This document shows, one piece after another, positions 26,027 through 36,085 of a stretch of DNA of 64,000 nucleotides. Numbering within the stretch: position 1 is the first letter of the stretch; each line of letters starts with the position of its first letter. The stretch is from Actinoplanes sp. NBRC 103695 (GTDB lineage Bacteria > Actinomycetota > Actinomycetes > Mycobacteriales > Micromonosporaceae). The position numbers and the translations under genes were made by a program. Below the pieces are notes generated by a model, which saw only the letters and a program-made list of their open reading frames with translations, was not told the origin of the DNA and ran no database searches. The stretch is taken from contig NZ_BSTL01000032.1 of the NCBI RefSeq assembly GCF_030269485.1, forward strand, positions 39,983 through 103,982, read 5' to 3'.

Positions 26027-26238
26027 AGCAACGACGCTACCTATTTCACAGGCCCGCCCTCCACACCTAGCAATCGTTGAATGTTAGTTGTAAATGGTCA
26101 CCCAATCATTCAACATTGCTTACACCATCGTTGATCAGCACAGATATCAGGTCACTCCCCAACCCCTTCTCAGAACTAGCACACCCCCTGGCATTCCAAT
26201 GTCGCAAAGGCGCCTGCCGGGTGCCTACGCTCGGCGGC
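26027..26238. other. Candidate oriT / divergent control region
   Basis: 212 nt between the accessory gene and the relaxase. It is AT-richer than its surroundings. GTTGAATG (26076-26083) and CATTCAAC (26107-26114) form a perfect 8-bp inverted repeat, and ATCGTTGA occurs directly repeated at 26073-26080 and 26127-26134. Location and symmetry fit an origin of transfer. A nic site cannot be assigned by eye. Confidence 0.5.
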
Positions 26239-29200
26239 ATGCTCTCGGTAACCCGCATTTCACCAGGGGCCGGGATCGCCTACCTCACCCAGCAGGTGGC
26301 TACCGGCCGACACGACTTCCGGCCTGCCGGCCCGAGCGCCGCGGTGGCCTACCACGCTGATCCTGCTGCCCACGGGGAGGCGCCGGGCTGGTGGGCCGGT
26401 CAAAGCCCGGTGCTGTTCGGCGTGCACGGACAGGTCACCGAGAAGCAGTTGCAGAACCTCATCGGCGAAGGGCGACACCCGGACACCGGCGAACAACTCG
26501 GCCGACTGTGGCGCAAATTCGAGGCACTCGACGACGACGCCCGCCAAGCCGCCGTCGAAAAAGCCTGGAAAGCGCTACCCGAGGATGCCACCTACGAGCA
26601 GATCGCCCAGGTATGGCTGCGAATCTGGACTGCTCCGGAACGGCACCCGGTGGCCGGGTTCGATGTCACCGTTTCCCCGGTCAAGAGCGTCAGCCTGCTG
26701 TGGGCGTTCGGTGACGACCGGGTCAAGCGCGAGGTGATGGCGTCGCATCACGACGGCGTACGCGCCGCTCTCGAGCACCTGCGAGCGCATGGGGCGTTCA
26801 CCCGGCTGGGCACCAACGGCATCGTGCAGGTCGACACCGACGGACTCGCCGCTACCGTCTTCGACCACCGCATGTCCCGGGAAAAAGACCCGCAGCTGCA
26901 CTCCCACATCATCGTCAGCTCGAAGGTCCGTGTCGTGCGTGACGGCAGCGAAACCTGGCTCGCACTCGACAGCAGAGCGTTCTACCAAGCCACCATCGGC
27001 GCCCGCATCGCCTACGAACGCGCCGTCGAACACCAACTCGGCCGACGCCTCGGCGTCCAGTTCGCCGCCCGCGCCGGCTCCCCGATCCGCGAAATCGTCG
27101 GAATCGCCTCCCGGGCAATCCAGCACTACTCCAAGCGGCGCACCGCCGTAGAAACCGAGCTCGACAGCCGCCACAGCGACCCCAGCACCGGCCGCGAATG
27201 GATCCCCACCGGACGGTGGCGCCGCTCCGCGCAGGACGCCACCCTGCGGACCCGCCGCCCCAAGGACGGCCCCGAATCCACCAACGAAGCCGTCACACGC
27301 TGGCAGCGCGAAGACCAGCAGGCAGGACTAAACACTGCCGCTGAGGTCCGGCGCATTGCCGCAGGCCGGGCACCCGACCCTGTCGATCAACAGGCACGAC
27401 AGGTCATCCGCCTCGCGCAACGCCATCGCACCGGCCAGCGGGTACGGGTCCAAGACCTGGACGCCGCCGCTGTTCGGCTTGGTCTGGAGCGCGACGAGCA
27501 GCGGACGCCGGTCATCACAGCCGCGATCCGGCGGCTGCCGCACTTGGCCGTCGAACGCGCTGTCGACGAGCTCAGCGCCGAACGCGCCGTGTTCAGCGTC
27601 GACCACCTCGAACTGGCCATCGGCCGGCAGCTGCACGTCAGTCGCACTTCGGATCGCCGCTCGGGCTGGCAGCAGGTGCAGCGCTACGCCGCCCACGCCA
27701 TCAGGTCCCGGGCCGGCGGCCTACGCGTGCTGACCCCGCCCGCGTTGCTCGAGTGGGGCGAAACCCTGGTCCGCGGCTCCGACCGGCAAAGCATCTACAG
27801 CCGACACCGCGACCTAAAACTGACCACCGAACCAGTCCTCGCCGCCGAAAAGGAACTGATCGCCTACGCCACCCGCCACGGCGCTACGGCCGCACCCCGG
27901 CCGCTGCTCGACGGGGTCGCTGACCGGCTCGACCTGTCGGATGAGAAGCGCGCCGCGCTGCACTTCGCCGTCGGCGATACCCGCCGGGTCACCGGCATCG
28001 TCGGCCCGGCCGGCACCGGCAAGACCTACCTCCAGCGGGCTGTCGGTGTCGCCGCCCGCCAAGCCGGCATACCCGTACTCGGCCTGACGGTCGGGCAGAA
28101 CGCCGCGTTCGTTCTCGCCGACGCCACCCGCGACGGCGAACACCCCGGCATCCGAACCGAGAACATCGCCATGTGGCTGCACGCCCAAGACCATCCGCCC
28201 GAAAACACCACCCCGGCCGACTGGGCATTCCGACCCGGTCAATGGGTCATCATCGACGAGGCGTCACAGGCCTCCACACTCGACCTGGTCCGCCTCAGCC
28301 ACCTCCTCGCACCCGTCGGCGGGAAGCTGATCCTTGTCGGTGACCCCGAACAGATCTCCGCCATCGGGCCCGGCGGCATGTTCCGCTACCTCGCCTCCCT
28401 CGGCACCACCACGCAGCTGCGCGAAGTGCGCCGCTTCACCGACCCGTGGGAAGGACCGGCCTCACTGCGGCTGCGCGATGGCGACACCACCGTGCTCGCC
28501 GAGTACGACCGCCGCGGCCGCATCATCGCCGGACACCGCACCGAACTCATCAACCATGTCCTCGACGGGTGGGCCGCCGACGTCCTGCAAGGCCGGACCA
28601 GCCTCATTCTCGTCGAAACGCAGGCCGAGGCGGCTGACATCGCTACCCAGGCCCGGCGCCTGCTCATCCGGGCCGGCATCGTACAACCCGGCCCGGCCGT
28701 CGTCCTCGCCGACGGCACCCACGCCGGTGTCGGCGACCTGATCGTCACCCGCCGCAACAACCGCACCCTGCAAGCCGGGGACGCGTTCGTCGCCAACCGC
28801 ACCCAATGGCGTGTTCTCGAACTCGGCCCCGACGGCGCACTACTCGTCGAAAACCCGACCAGCCGGGCCAACACCACACTGCCCGCCGACTACGTCGCCG
28901 AACACGTCCAACTCGCCTACGCCGCCACCGTCGACTCCGCGCAAGGCCGCACCGTCGACGTCGCCCGCGCCATCATCGACCAGGTCACCACCCGCCCGCG
29001 GCTCTACGTCATGGCCACCCGCGGCCGACTCCTCAACCAACTCGCCGTCGTCACCGCCGACGAACCCCCCGAACCACACCCACCCGCACCGGCCACCGCC
29101 GGTATCACCGTTCTCGCCGGGATCCTGCGCGAAGACGGCACCGACCGCTCCGGCACCGAAACCGAACAAACCCTGTGGGCCGACGCCGACACCCTGCAGC

Positions 29201-30534
29201 ACTGGGGACCCATCTACGACGACCTCACCGCCCGCGCCAGCACCGACCAATACGCCGCCGTCGTCCGCCGCGTGGCCGGGCAACGGGTCGCGGACAACCT
29301 CGCCGCCGACCCCGCCATGCCCGCACTCGCCGCCCGCCTGCACACCCTGGCCGCCGCCGGATACAACCCCGAACACATCCTCAGCACGGTCGCCTCCGAA
29401 CGGGAACTGCACACCGCCCACGACACCGCCGCCGTGCTCGCCTGGCGCATCGACCAGGCATACCGCGACCTACAACCCGACCCCGCCGTCGCGCTCAGCC
29501 CCGCCCAAGCCGGCGCCTACACCCAACGCACACCCGCCGCCGACGGCGACATCGGCGACGCGCTGCGCCAGGTCGCAGCCATCTGCGACACCCGCATCGA
29601 CGCCCTCGCCCAGCAAGCCGCCGCTGAACAACCCGCCTGGACCACCGCGCTGGGACCGCTGCCCGACGACGACCCCGGCCGGCGGCAGTGGACCAGCCGT
29701 GCCGCCGTCATCGCCGCCTACCGCGACCGCTACACCGTCACCGGCGACGACCCGATCGGTCCTCAACCCTCGCCCCGCGATACCGGCCGGTGGGGCGCCT
29801 GGCAGCGCGCGCAGACCATGCTCGGCGTCGCCACGCTCGCCGGGCAGATCAGCAACGCCACCGACGGCCAGCTACGCGCGCTCATCGCCGCGCAACGCGA
29901 CGCCGACCAGAACGCCCCCACCTACGTCGGCGGGCAGCTCCGCATGGCCCACACCCAACTCGTCGGCGCCGAAACCCACCTGCGCGACGCCCGCGTCGAC
30001 CTGGCCACCGCCCAGACCGCCGCCAAGTCCGCCGCCCGCCACGCCGACACCATGACGCCGCGATGGTGGCACGCCGGCCCCCTGCACACCCGGGCCGCGA
30101 TCCGCCACCAACACGCCAAGACCGATGCGCTCCGCGCCGGCACCACCGTCGACGAGCTGCAAGACCGTGTCACCTCCGCACGCGGACGCATCGACACCGC
30201 CCGCGACCGCGTTCACGAACTCGAACGCCAGCACCAGACGTGGGCCAGCTGGTACAGCGAGGCGCTACCCACCCGCTACACCGGACTCGCCGCCAGCGCC
30301 GAAGCCGCACGCCGCGCACAAAACCTCGCCAACGACGCCAACACCCTCGCCGACACCGTGCGCGCCACCGCGGCCCGCGTCCGCGCCGTCGACGCCACCC
30401 GCCCGCAACCCCACACGCGGCCCGTCCCCGACGACCTCACCGCGCACGCCGAGGCGACACGGCAACGCCTCCTCGAGGACCCCGAACTCGACGCACCACC
30501 CGACCGTTCCGAGCCGGACGCAGACCATGCCTGA
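26239..30534 (+). CDS. MobF (TrwC/TraA-like) conjugative relaxase-helicase
   Basis: 1431 residues. The ATG at 26239 gives MLSVTRISPGAGIAYL, the usual MobF N-terminus with the early tyrosine (Tyr15); an upstream in-frame TTG is rejected. The relaxase domain covers about 1-330, with the HUH metal site in DPQLHSHIIV near residue 221. A RecD/TraI-type SF1 helicase follows: Walker A GPAGTGKT near 591, Walker B VIIDEAS near 670, and the later VDSAQGRT motif. The last 400 residues are helical, ending in coiled coil. The enzyme nicks oriT, stays covalently bound to the 5' end, and unwinds the strand for export through the secretion system encoded at 38-50 kb. Confidence 0.95.
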   Translation: MLSVTRISPGAGIAYLTQQVATGRHDFRPAGPSAAVAYHADPAAHGEAPGWWAGQSPVLFGVHGQVTEKQLQNLIGEGRHPDTGEQLGRLWRKFEALDDDARQAAVEKAWKALPEDATYEQIAQVWLRIWTAPERHPVAGFDVTVSPVKSVSLLWAFGDDRVKREVMASHHDGVRAALEHLRAHGAFTRLGTNGIVQVDTDGLAATVFDHRMSREKDPQLHSHIIVSSKVRVVRDGSETWLALDSRAFYQATIGARIAYERAVEHQLGRRLGVQFAARAGSPIREIVGIASRAIQHYSKRRTAVETELDSRHSDPSTGREWIPTGRWRRSAQDATLRTRRPKDGPESTNEAVTRWQREDQQAGLNTAAEVRRIAAGRAPDPVDQQARQVIRLAQRHRTGQRVRVQDLDAAAVRLGLERDEQRTPVITAAIRRLPHLAVERAVDELSAERAVFSVDHLELAIGRQLHVSRTSDRRSGWQQVQRYAAHAIRSRAGGLRVLTPPALLEWGETLVRGSDRQSIYSRHRDLKLTTEPVLAAEKELIAYATRHGATAAPRPLLDGVADRLDLSDEKRAALHFAVGDTRRVTGIVGPAGTGKTYLQRAVGVAARQAGIPVLGLTVGQNAAFVLADATRDGEHPGIRTENIAMWLHAQDHPPENTTPADWAFRPGQWVIIDEASQASTLDLVRLSHLLAPVGGKLILVGDPEQISAIGPGGMFRYLASLGTTTQLREVRRFTDPWEGPASLRLRDGDTTVLAEYDRRGRIIAGHRTELINHVLDGWAADVLQGRTSLILVETQAEAADIATQARRLLIRAGIVQPGPAVVLADGTHAGVGDLIVTRRNNRTLQAGDAFVANRTQWRVLELGPDGALLVENPTSRANTTLPADYVAEHVQLAYAATVDSAQGRTVDVARAIIDQVTTRPRLYVMATRGRLLNQLAVVTADEPPEPHPPAPATAGITVLAGILREDGTDRSGTETEQTLWADADTLQHWGPIYDDLTARASTDQYAAVVRRVAGQRVADNLAADPAMPALAARLHTLAAAGYNPEHILSTVASERELHTAHDTAAVLAWRIDQAYRDLQPDPAVALSPAQAGAYTQRTPAADGDIGDALRQVAAICDTRIDALAQQAAAEQPAWTTALGPLPDDDPGRRQWTSRAAVIAAYRDRYTVTGDDPIGPQPSPRDTGRWGAWQRAQTMLGVATLAGQISNATDGQLRALIAAQRDADQNAPTYVGGQLRMAHTQLVGAETHLRDARVDLATAQTAAKSAARHADTMTPRWWHAGPLHTRAAIRHQHAKTDALRAGTTVDELQDRVTSARGRIDTARDRVHELERQHQTWASWYSEALPTRYTGLAASAEAARRAQNLANDANTLADTVRATAARVRAVDATRPQPHTRPVPDDLTAHAEATRQRLLEDPELDAPPDRSEPDADHA

Positions 30535-30603
30535 AACCCGCCTGCCTGACCGCACTACCTGCCGGATCACGGGGCTTGCTTGCCGGCGGAACGGGATCCG
30601 GCC

Positions 30604-31638
30604 ATGACCGCACACCCGGTTGCGTTCGTCGACGAAGCCTTCATCCGCCTGCACCAGCACCCCGGCGCCTACCTGTTCGCCGCAGTCCTCATCGACGCCG
30701 ACGACCTGCCCGACGTCATCGACGCCGCCCGCCAAGCCGCCGGCCCCCATGCGGACTTCCACGCCAGCGACCTCTACCGCCGCGGCCACATCCAACCCCT
30801 CGAAGACATGCTCGACACCACCGAAGCCCACGCCGGCTGGACCCTCATGATCGCCCAAGCACCCCTCGGCGAACACCAAGAAGCCGCCCGGCAAGCAGCG
30901 CTCACCCAGCTGCTACGCCAGCTCAACGACCAGAAAGTCCGCGACGTCGTCCTCGACACCCGCGCCAGCCCACGCGAACAACTCGACACCCAACTCCAAG
31001 GCCGCAAGATCAACCCGAGCGACCTGCCCGACATCACCACCTACCGGCGACTGGTCCGCGGACAGCAGATCAACGCCAGGATGCGGCTACAGCACGTCGA
31101 CGACCGCCATCAGCCCGCACTGTGGCTTCCCGACGTCACCGCCTGGGCGTTCCAGCGCGCCCTGGTCTTCGACGAACCGCAATGGTGGAGCCGCGTCGCT
31201 AGCGTCGCCACCATCCACGACGCCGCGACCGGCAGAGAACTCTCCCTGACACACGACAGGACCGCTCCACCCACAGGCGAACGCGGTCCCCAAATCCAGA
31301 GCCCAAGTGCTCAGAACTCGTTGTCGTCGACCTCATTCTATACGCTAAACGGCGGCACCACGAACCGCACACAAGGGCCCGGCCACCTCTACAACGCCCT
31401 GCTCACACAGACGATGGAAGCCAGTTTCCCGTCTTCCGCAGCCGACCTTCAGGCCGGCATTTCCGCCCTCACGGCGAAGGTCGACCGACTGACAACCGCG
31501 ATCTCCGCAACCGCCCAAGACCGTGCACTGCCGGATCATTCTCACCCGGGTTCCGCAGATGCCGGGTGTATCGATGCCGGGAGCCGGTTCGAGGCGCCCG
31601 CCGAGCACCGCGATCCGGGCGGGCCCGAGCTCGGATAA
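30604..31638 (+). CDS. DUF3800-like protein with unstructured tail
   Basis: 344 residues, starting 69 nt after the relaxase stop, so probably co-transcribed. The first 210 residues (VAFVDEAF, then LFAAVLI, HASDLYRR and QWWSRVA) resemble the RNase-H-like DUF3800 fold with conserved acidic positions. The rest is Ser/Thr/Pro-rich and may be disordered. DUF3800 proteins are frequent on mobile elements; activity is unproven. Confidence 0.65.
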   Translation: MTAHPVAFVDEAFIRLHQHPGAYLFAAVLIDADDLPDVIDAARQAAGPHADFHASDLYRRGHIQPLEDMLDTTEAHAGWTLMIAQAPLGEHQEAARQAALTQLLRQLNDQKVRDVVLDTRASPREQLDTQLQGRKINPSDLPDITTYRRLVRGQQINARMRLQHVDDRHQPALWLPDVTAWAFQRALVFDEPQWWSRVASVATIHDAATGRELSLTHDRTAPPTGERGPQIQSPSAQNSLSSTSFYTLNGGTTNRTQGPGHLYNALLTQTMEASFPSSAADLQAGISALTAKVDRLTTAISATAQDRALPDHSHPGSADAGCIDAGSRFEAPAEHRDPGGPELG

Positions 31639-31694
31639 CGACGTCGTTCGCCTTGAGACGTAGGACGCGGCCAACACCGTAAATGTCCAGCGCC

Positions 31695-32159
31695 CTAAGG
31701 CTGCGGCTCGATGAAGAGGGGTGCCTGGCGCCGCGCCAAGTCAGGATCGACGTGAAGGTGGCGGCGCCAACCGAGAGATGACCAGAAGTGTTCCGCCTCC
31801 GCGGAGAAGGCGACCAGCCGTCGATCTGGATAGCGCTCATGGAGAAGCTTTATGGCCGCGGTGCCGAGCCCGCGGCCTCGATGAGCACCGTGTACTTCGA
31901 TGTACTGGATCTCGAGAGCGCTGGCTCCGAGGAGTGGGACATCGGCGTAGTCGTCAGTTCTGAGGTCGTCGCCCAGCCTCAGCCGTGCTACTTCTTCCCT
32001 GCCCTCCAGGAGTCGCAGGAAGATGCTCCTGGAGTGGGGAGAGACGGGGCGGCCGTACCACCAATCCTGATTGAATCCGGCGCTTGCCTCGTCATGCGTG
32101 AACGGAGCCCAGAGACGCGCCCCCGCTGGTCGGCCGAGTTCAACGAGCACGAGGTCCAT
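31695..32159 (-). CDS. GNAT family N-acetyltransferase
   Basis: 154 residues. QYIEVHGAHRGRGLGTAAIKLL is the GNAT acetyl-CoA binding motif (RGxGLG), followed by the AFSAEAEHFWSSLGWRR C-terminal motif. The start ATG at 32159 has only a weak AGG nearby. It faces the relaxase operon and is divergent from gajA. The substrate is unknown. Confidence 0.75.
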   Translation of the reverse strand: MDLVLVELGRPAGARLWAPFTHDEASAGFNQDWWYGRPVSPHSRSIFLRLLEGREEVARLRLGDDLRTDDYADVPLLGASALEIQYIEVHGAHRGRGLGTAAIKLLHERYPDRRLVAFSAEAEHFWSSLGWRRHLHVDPDLARRQAPLFIEPQP

Positions 32160-32373
32160 CCTGTGATTCTGCCCCAGGCGATCCGGATGGGAGCTGCGCA
32201 GGTGGGCGGTGCTGGAACTCCAACAACACCCAACCCCGCCAATCCGCCTACCCTCGAACCCATGACGCTGGCAACGCACAGCGTTAGGCTGCCTGCACAC
32301 GGAACCGCGACCGAACTCGACGGGTGGGCGGCCAGACTGATTGTCGGCGTGAAGACTTGATCTTGGAGGGTGG

Positions 32374-34200
32374 ATGCTGGTCCGCCGGATAACGTTGAGC
32401 CACTTCCGCGGCGTGGCGGCGGGTACGGTGCGGCTAGATGGGAACGCGCTGCTCGTCGGTACCAACAGCGTCGGCAAGTCCACGATCTGTGAGGCGTTGG
32501 ATCTGGTCCTCGGCCCGGAGCGCATGTTCCGCCGGCCTGTCATCGATGAGTACGACTTTTACGGCGCGCAGTACCAACCTCAGGACGGCAACGCGCCTGC
32601 GGTGCGCATTGACGTGGTGCTGACCGACCTCGCGGCCGAGGCAGAAAGGCGATTCCGCAGCCACCTGCGCCGCTGGTCAGCGGAGCACGGTGACTTCGCC
32701 GAACCGGAAGCTCCGACACCCGGAGAAGACGGAGACCGAGCTGAGTGGTGCCTGCCAGTCGTATTCCTGGGGCGGTTCAATCCGCAGGAGGACGATTTCG
32801 AGGGGGCGACCTTCTTTGCCCACCCCGAACTGGTTCCCGACGACCTGACTGAGGAGTCCGCCGATCTGGGCGGCGGCCTTAAACCGTTCACCCGCGCGGA
32901 CAAGCGGCTGTGCCGGTTTCTCTACCTACGGCCCAACCGCACGGGTAACCGCGCGTTAAGTTTCCAGCGAGGGTCGCTGCTGGACACGATCGTCCGGCTG
33001 GAGTCGGAATCAACCGGCCTGCTGTGGGAGACAGCCCTGCGAGATGTCGCCGATGTGGTGATCGCCGGCGACGAAACGGGCTTCTTCAAGGTCCGCACCG
33101 AGCTGCGCAGCAGGGTCGAAAAGTTCATCAGTCTGAGCGACGACCCGGGCGCGGTCGACGTACGCGTCTCCGAGCTGACCCGTGAACATCTGCGCGAGGT
33201 TCTACGGCTATTCCTAGCGACGCAGCCGGGGGCGCACCCCGTGCCATTCAACCGTCTGAGCACAGGGTCGCTTAACCTTCTGGTGTTTGCCCTGCTCACC
33301 TACATCGCCGAGTTGCAGGGCGACCAATCGGTAATCTTCGCGATGGAGGAGCCGGAGATCGCTCTTCCACCGCACGCCCAGCGCCGGTTGGTCGACTTCG
33401 TCGTCAGCAAGATGGGCCAGGTCATCATCACCTCCCACTCGCCGTACGTAATCGAGAAGTTCGACCCGGACCGAGTCGTTGTCCTCGACCGCGACCACAC
33501 CGGCACGTTGACCAGCACTCCGGTCATCCTGCCCGACGGGTTCAAGCTCAAGAAGTACCGCGAACACCACCGCCAATTCGCAGAGGCTGTTCTAGCCCGC
33601 GCTGTCCTGGTGGTGGAGGGCGGCACCGAGGTCGCACTCTTTCAGGCCGCGGCGGATGTCCTCGACGCCGATCCCTCAATTGATTACCTGCATCCGGACC
33701 TCGCTGGCCTTTCCCTGTTCAATGCCGGCGGTGATCATGCCGTTCCGCTGTTCGCCCCAGTGTTCGCCGCGATGGGTAAGGCAGTGTTCGGAATCCACGA
33801 TCAGCCCACCAAGCCCCTCGATCTTGCCCTCAAAGACAAGAGCGACCAGTTCACTGACTACAAGGAAATCCCATACAGAGGAATCGAGACGCTGCTGGTC
33901 GCGGAGACATCGATCGACGTTCAGCGGCGCTTCGCTGCAGCCGTCGTCAACCGGTCCGACCATCCCGGTGGCACGTCATTGCTGCCGGAGGCGACCGAGG
34001 ACGAGGTCCGAGCGCACGTACGGCACCTCTTGCAAGCCAGGAAAGGCTCGTATGACGGGTACGCCGTACTGCTGATCAACGAGTGCCGCAACGCCGCCGA
34101 GCTACCCCCGTCGGTATCCGACTTCCTAAGGGCGATCGACGCCCACCTACGAGCAGCCTCGACATCCAAGGCGGAGCCCACAGCAGACCCCGAGAGCTGA
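32374..34200 (+). CDS. gajA: Gabija GajA-like OLD-family ATP-dependent nuclease
   Basis: 608 residues; ATG with GGAGGG upstream. The N-terminus is an ABC/SMC-type ATPase: Walker A GTNSVGKST at 29-37, signature-like LSTGSLNLLVF near 295, Walker B VIFAMEEPEI near 320. The C-terminal TOPRIM domain begins VLVVEGGTEVALF near 413. In OLD nucleases the TOPRIM acidic pair is usually DxD; here I read HDQP near 475, so metal binding may differ. GajA forms a tetramer that nicks phage DNA when nucleotide pools fall. The helicase partner gene follows after 7 nt, which makes Gabija the best assignment (class 2 OLD plus UvrD). GC is lower than in the relaxase gene, consistent with transfer. Confidence 0.85.
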   Translation: MLVRRITLSHFRGVAAGTVRLDGNALLVGTNSVGKSTICEALDLVLGPERMFRRPVIDEYDFYGAQYQPQDGNAPAVRIDVVLTDLAAEAERRFRSHLRRWSAEHGDFAEPEAPTPGEDGDRAEWCLPVVFLGRFNPQEDDFEGATFFAHPELVPDDLTEESADLGGGLKPFTRADKRLCRFLYLRPNRTGNRALSFQRGSLLDTIVRLESESTGLLWETALRDVADVVIAGDETGFFKVRTELRSRVEKFISLSDDPGAVDVRVSELTREHLREVLRLFLATQPGAHPVPFNRLSTGSLNLLVFALLTYIAELQGDQSVIFAMEEPEIALPPHAQRRLVDFVVSKMGQVIITSHSPYVIEKFDPDRVVVLDRDHTGTLTSTPVILPDGFKLKKYREHHRQFAEAVLARAVLVVEGGTEVALFQAAADVLDADPSIDYLHPDLAGLSLFNAGGDHAVPLFAPVFAAMGKAVFGIHDQPTKPLDLALKDKSDQFTDYKEIPYRGIETLLVAETSIDVQRRFAAAVVNRSDHPGGTSLLPEATEDEVRAHVRHLLQARKGSYDGYAVLLINECRNAAELPPSVSDFLRAIDAHLRAASTSKAEPTADPES

Positions 34201-34207
34201 GACGCTG

Positions 34208-35917
34208 GTGGAGCTCGACGACTCCCGCAAGGCAATCCTCGCCGCCTCCGGCCACCTGCTGATCCAGGGCGGACCTGGCTGCGGCAAAACCACCATCGCA
34301 CTACTCAAGGCCAGCGAAATTCTGGCCAGGCTGGAGCCCGAGCAGCGGGTCCTGTTCCTCAGCTTCTCCCGAGCCGCAGTACGCCAGATCTCGGATCGCA
34401 TGCGCGGCACCCTCACACGGACCGTCCGCGACCGGCTCGAAGTCCGAACCTTCCACTCGTTCTTCCTCGAACTTGTCCGAACCCACGGTCCGCTGCTGAA
34501 CGGCCGGCCCTCGTCATTCATCGCGCCGGACCGGGAGCGGCAGCTCAAGGCGGACTTCGCCGGTGACTGGGAAATCGAAACCGAACGCCTCGCCAACGAC
34601 GAAGGCCGCTACGTCTTCAACCGGCTTGCCGCGACCGCCGCCACCCTGCTGACCGCGATCCCCGCTGTACGCACGCTGTACAGCGACACCTACCCGCTGG
34701 TCATCGTCGATGAGTTCCAAGACACCAACGAAGACCAGTGGCACGCCGTACGTGCCTTAAGCAACGCCTCGACGATCATCTGCCTGGCCGACCCTGACCA
34801 GCGCATCTACGAAGGCTTCGTACCCGGCGTCGACGAGAAACGTATCGACCAGGCCATCGAGCAACTGGCGCCCACGCCGTTCGACCTCTCCGGAGACAAC
34901 CACCGCAGCCCCGGCGGCGGACTCCTCGACTACGCGAACGCCGTCCTGCGCAACGACCCCAGCCAGCCGATCCCCCCGAGCGTAAAAACCTGGTATTACC
35001 AGTATCCGATCACCTGCGAACAGACCGCGCACACGGCTGTCGTCACGGTCCGCGAAGTCCTAGAGCAACGGCTCGGCCGTACGCCCACGATCGCGGTGCT
35101 CGCCTCCTCCAGCGCTCTTGTCGGCCGAATATCGGAGAAGATCTCGACCGATCAGCCCCATCCGACCAACACGGACGTCCTGCCCGCGATCGACCACGAA
35201 TTGAACTGGGACCCCGCCCTATCAGCGGCCGCCGGCTACGTCGTTGCGACGATCATGGAGTGGCCCGGCTTGACCAAAACCGAAGCCATGACGATCACCC
35301 TGACCGCCATGGCCGACTTCTACCGCATCAAGCTGGCTGGCGGCACCAAAGGGGCACGCAAAATCATCACCACCATCGAGAACGCGATCACCGCGATCCG
35401 CGACGGCAAACCCGTCCGGGCCAAGGCCGCAAAGGTCCTCCTCACCGGATTCGACTCGCCCCTGGAGTTCTCCGGCGATCCAGTCATCGACTGGCAAGTC
35501 GCCCGCAAGCGACTACACGGCGCCGATGAGCTTGAGGAGACCTTCAACAAGGCGCGACTACTGCGGCTGTTCAAGGCAACCGACCTACTCGCCTGGGCGC
35601 TGATCGACGTCTGGAACAGCGACGACGCCTACCCAGGCGCAGCGCTCGTGGTACGACGGGTCCTCGCCAACGAGACGCTGGAAGCCGCCCAGTCCGAGCC
35701 CGTGCCGGTCAGCCTCATGAACATGCACAAGTCCAAGGGCAAGGAGTTTGACGCCGTCATCATCACCGAGGGCCGCCACAACGCCCCGTTGCTCGACGCC
35801 ACCTGGGAGCCGAGCCGCATACAAGCCGCTCGTCGGGTTCTGCGAGTCGCGATCACTCGAGCGCGCTCGCTGGTGATCTTCGTGCGACCGGCGGGCGCAG
35901 CCCCGCTGACAGGCTAA
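34208..35917 (+). CDS. gajB: Gabija GajB-like UvrD-type helicase
   Basis: 569 residues, GTG start 7 nt after gajA. Superfamily-1 helicase motifs in order: Walker A GGPGCGKTT at 21-29, SFSRAAVRQ (motif Ia), DEFQDTNEDQ (motif II) near 168, ADPDQRIYEGF (motif III), MHKSKGKEFD (motif V) near 505, and VAITRARS (motif VI) near 548. In Gabija, GajB senses DNA ends or replication products and activates GajA. The 7-nt gap implies co-expression. Confidence 0.85.
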   Translation: MELDDSRKAILAASGHLLIQGGPGCGKTTIALLKASEILARLEPEQRVLFLSFSRAAVRQISDRMRGTLTRTVRDRLEVRTFHSFFLELVRTHGPLLNGRPSSFIAPDRERQLKADFAGDWEIETERLANDEGRYVFNRLAATAATLLTAIPAVRTLYSDTYPLVIVDEFQDTNEDQWHAVRALSNASTIICLADPDQRIYEGFVPGVDEKRIDQAIEQLAPTPFDLSGDNHRSPGGGLLDYANAVLRNDPSQPIPPSVKTWYYQYPITCEQTAHTAVVTVREVLEQRLGRTPTIAVLASSSALVGRISEKISTDQPHPTNTDVLPAIDHELNWDPALSAAAGYVVATIMEWPGLTKTEAMTITLTAMADFYRIKLAGGTKGARKIITTIENAITAIRDGKPVRAKAAKVLLTGFDSPLEFSGDPVIDWQVARKRLHGADELEETFNKARLLRLFKATDLLAWALIDVWNSDDAYPGAALVVRRVLANETLEAAQSEPVPVSLMNMHKSKGKEFDAVIITEGRHNAPLLDATWEPSRIQAARRVLRVAITRARSLVIFVRPAGAAPLTG

Positions 35918-36085
35918 CTAGCCATCACGACACGACACCATCGCAACAGCGGGCCGGACTGCGCCACCCATTGGCACGATGGAAGACGCAGGCAAACCTG
36001 CCGGCCTTGGCCGATCCGGCCGCGAATGTCGGCGAAGTGGACATGGGTCCCCGACTTCCGGGTGGGTAAGTCGCGATCACCGGCA

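Noticed and set aside
26077..26238. In-frame TTG extension of the relaxase
   Set aside because: MobF proteins start close to MLSxxR; the extension crosses the candidate oriT repeats.
28806..31202. Long Arg/Pro-rich frames overlapping the relaxase C-terminus
   Set aside because: Composition is typical of alternate frames in GC-rich DNA, and the relaxase frame is well supported.
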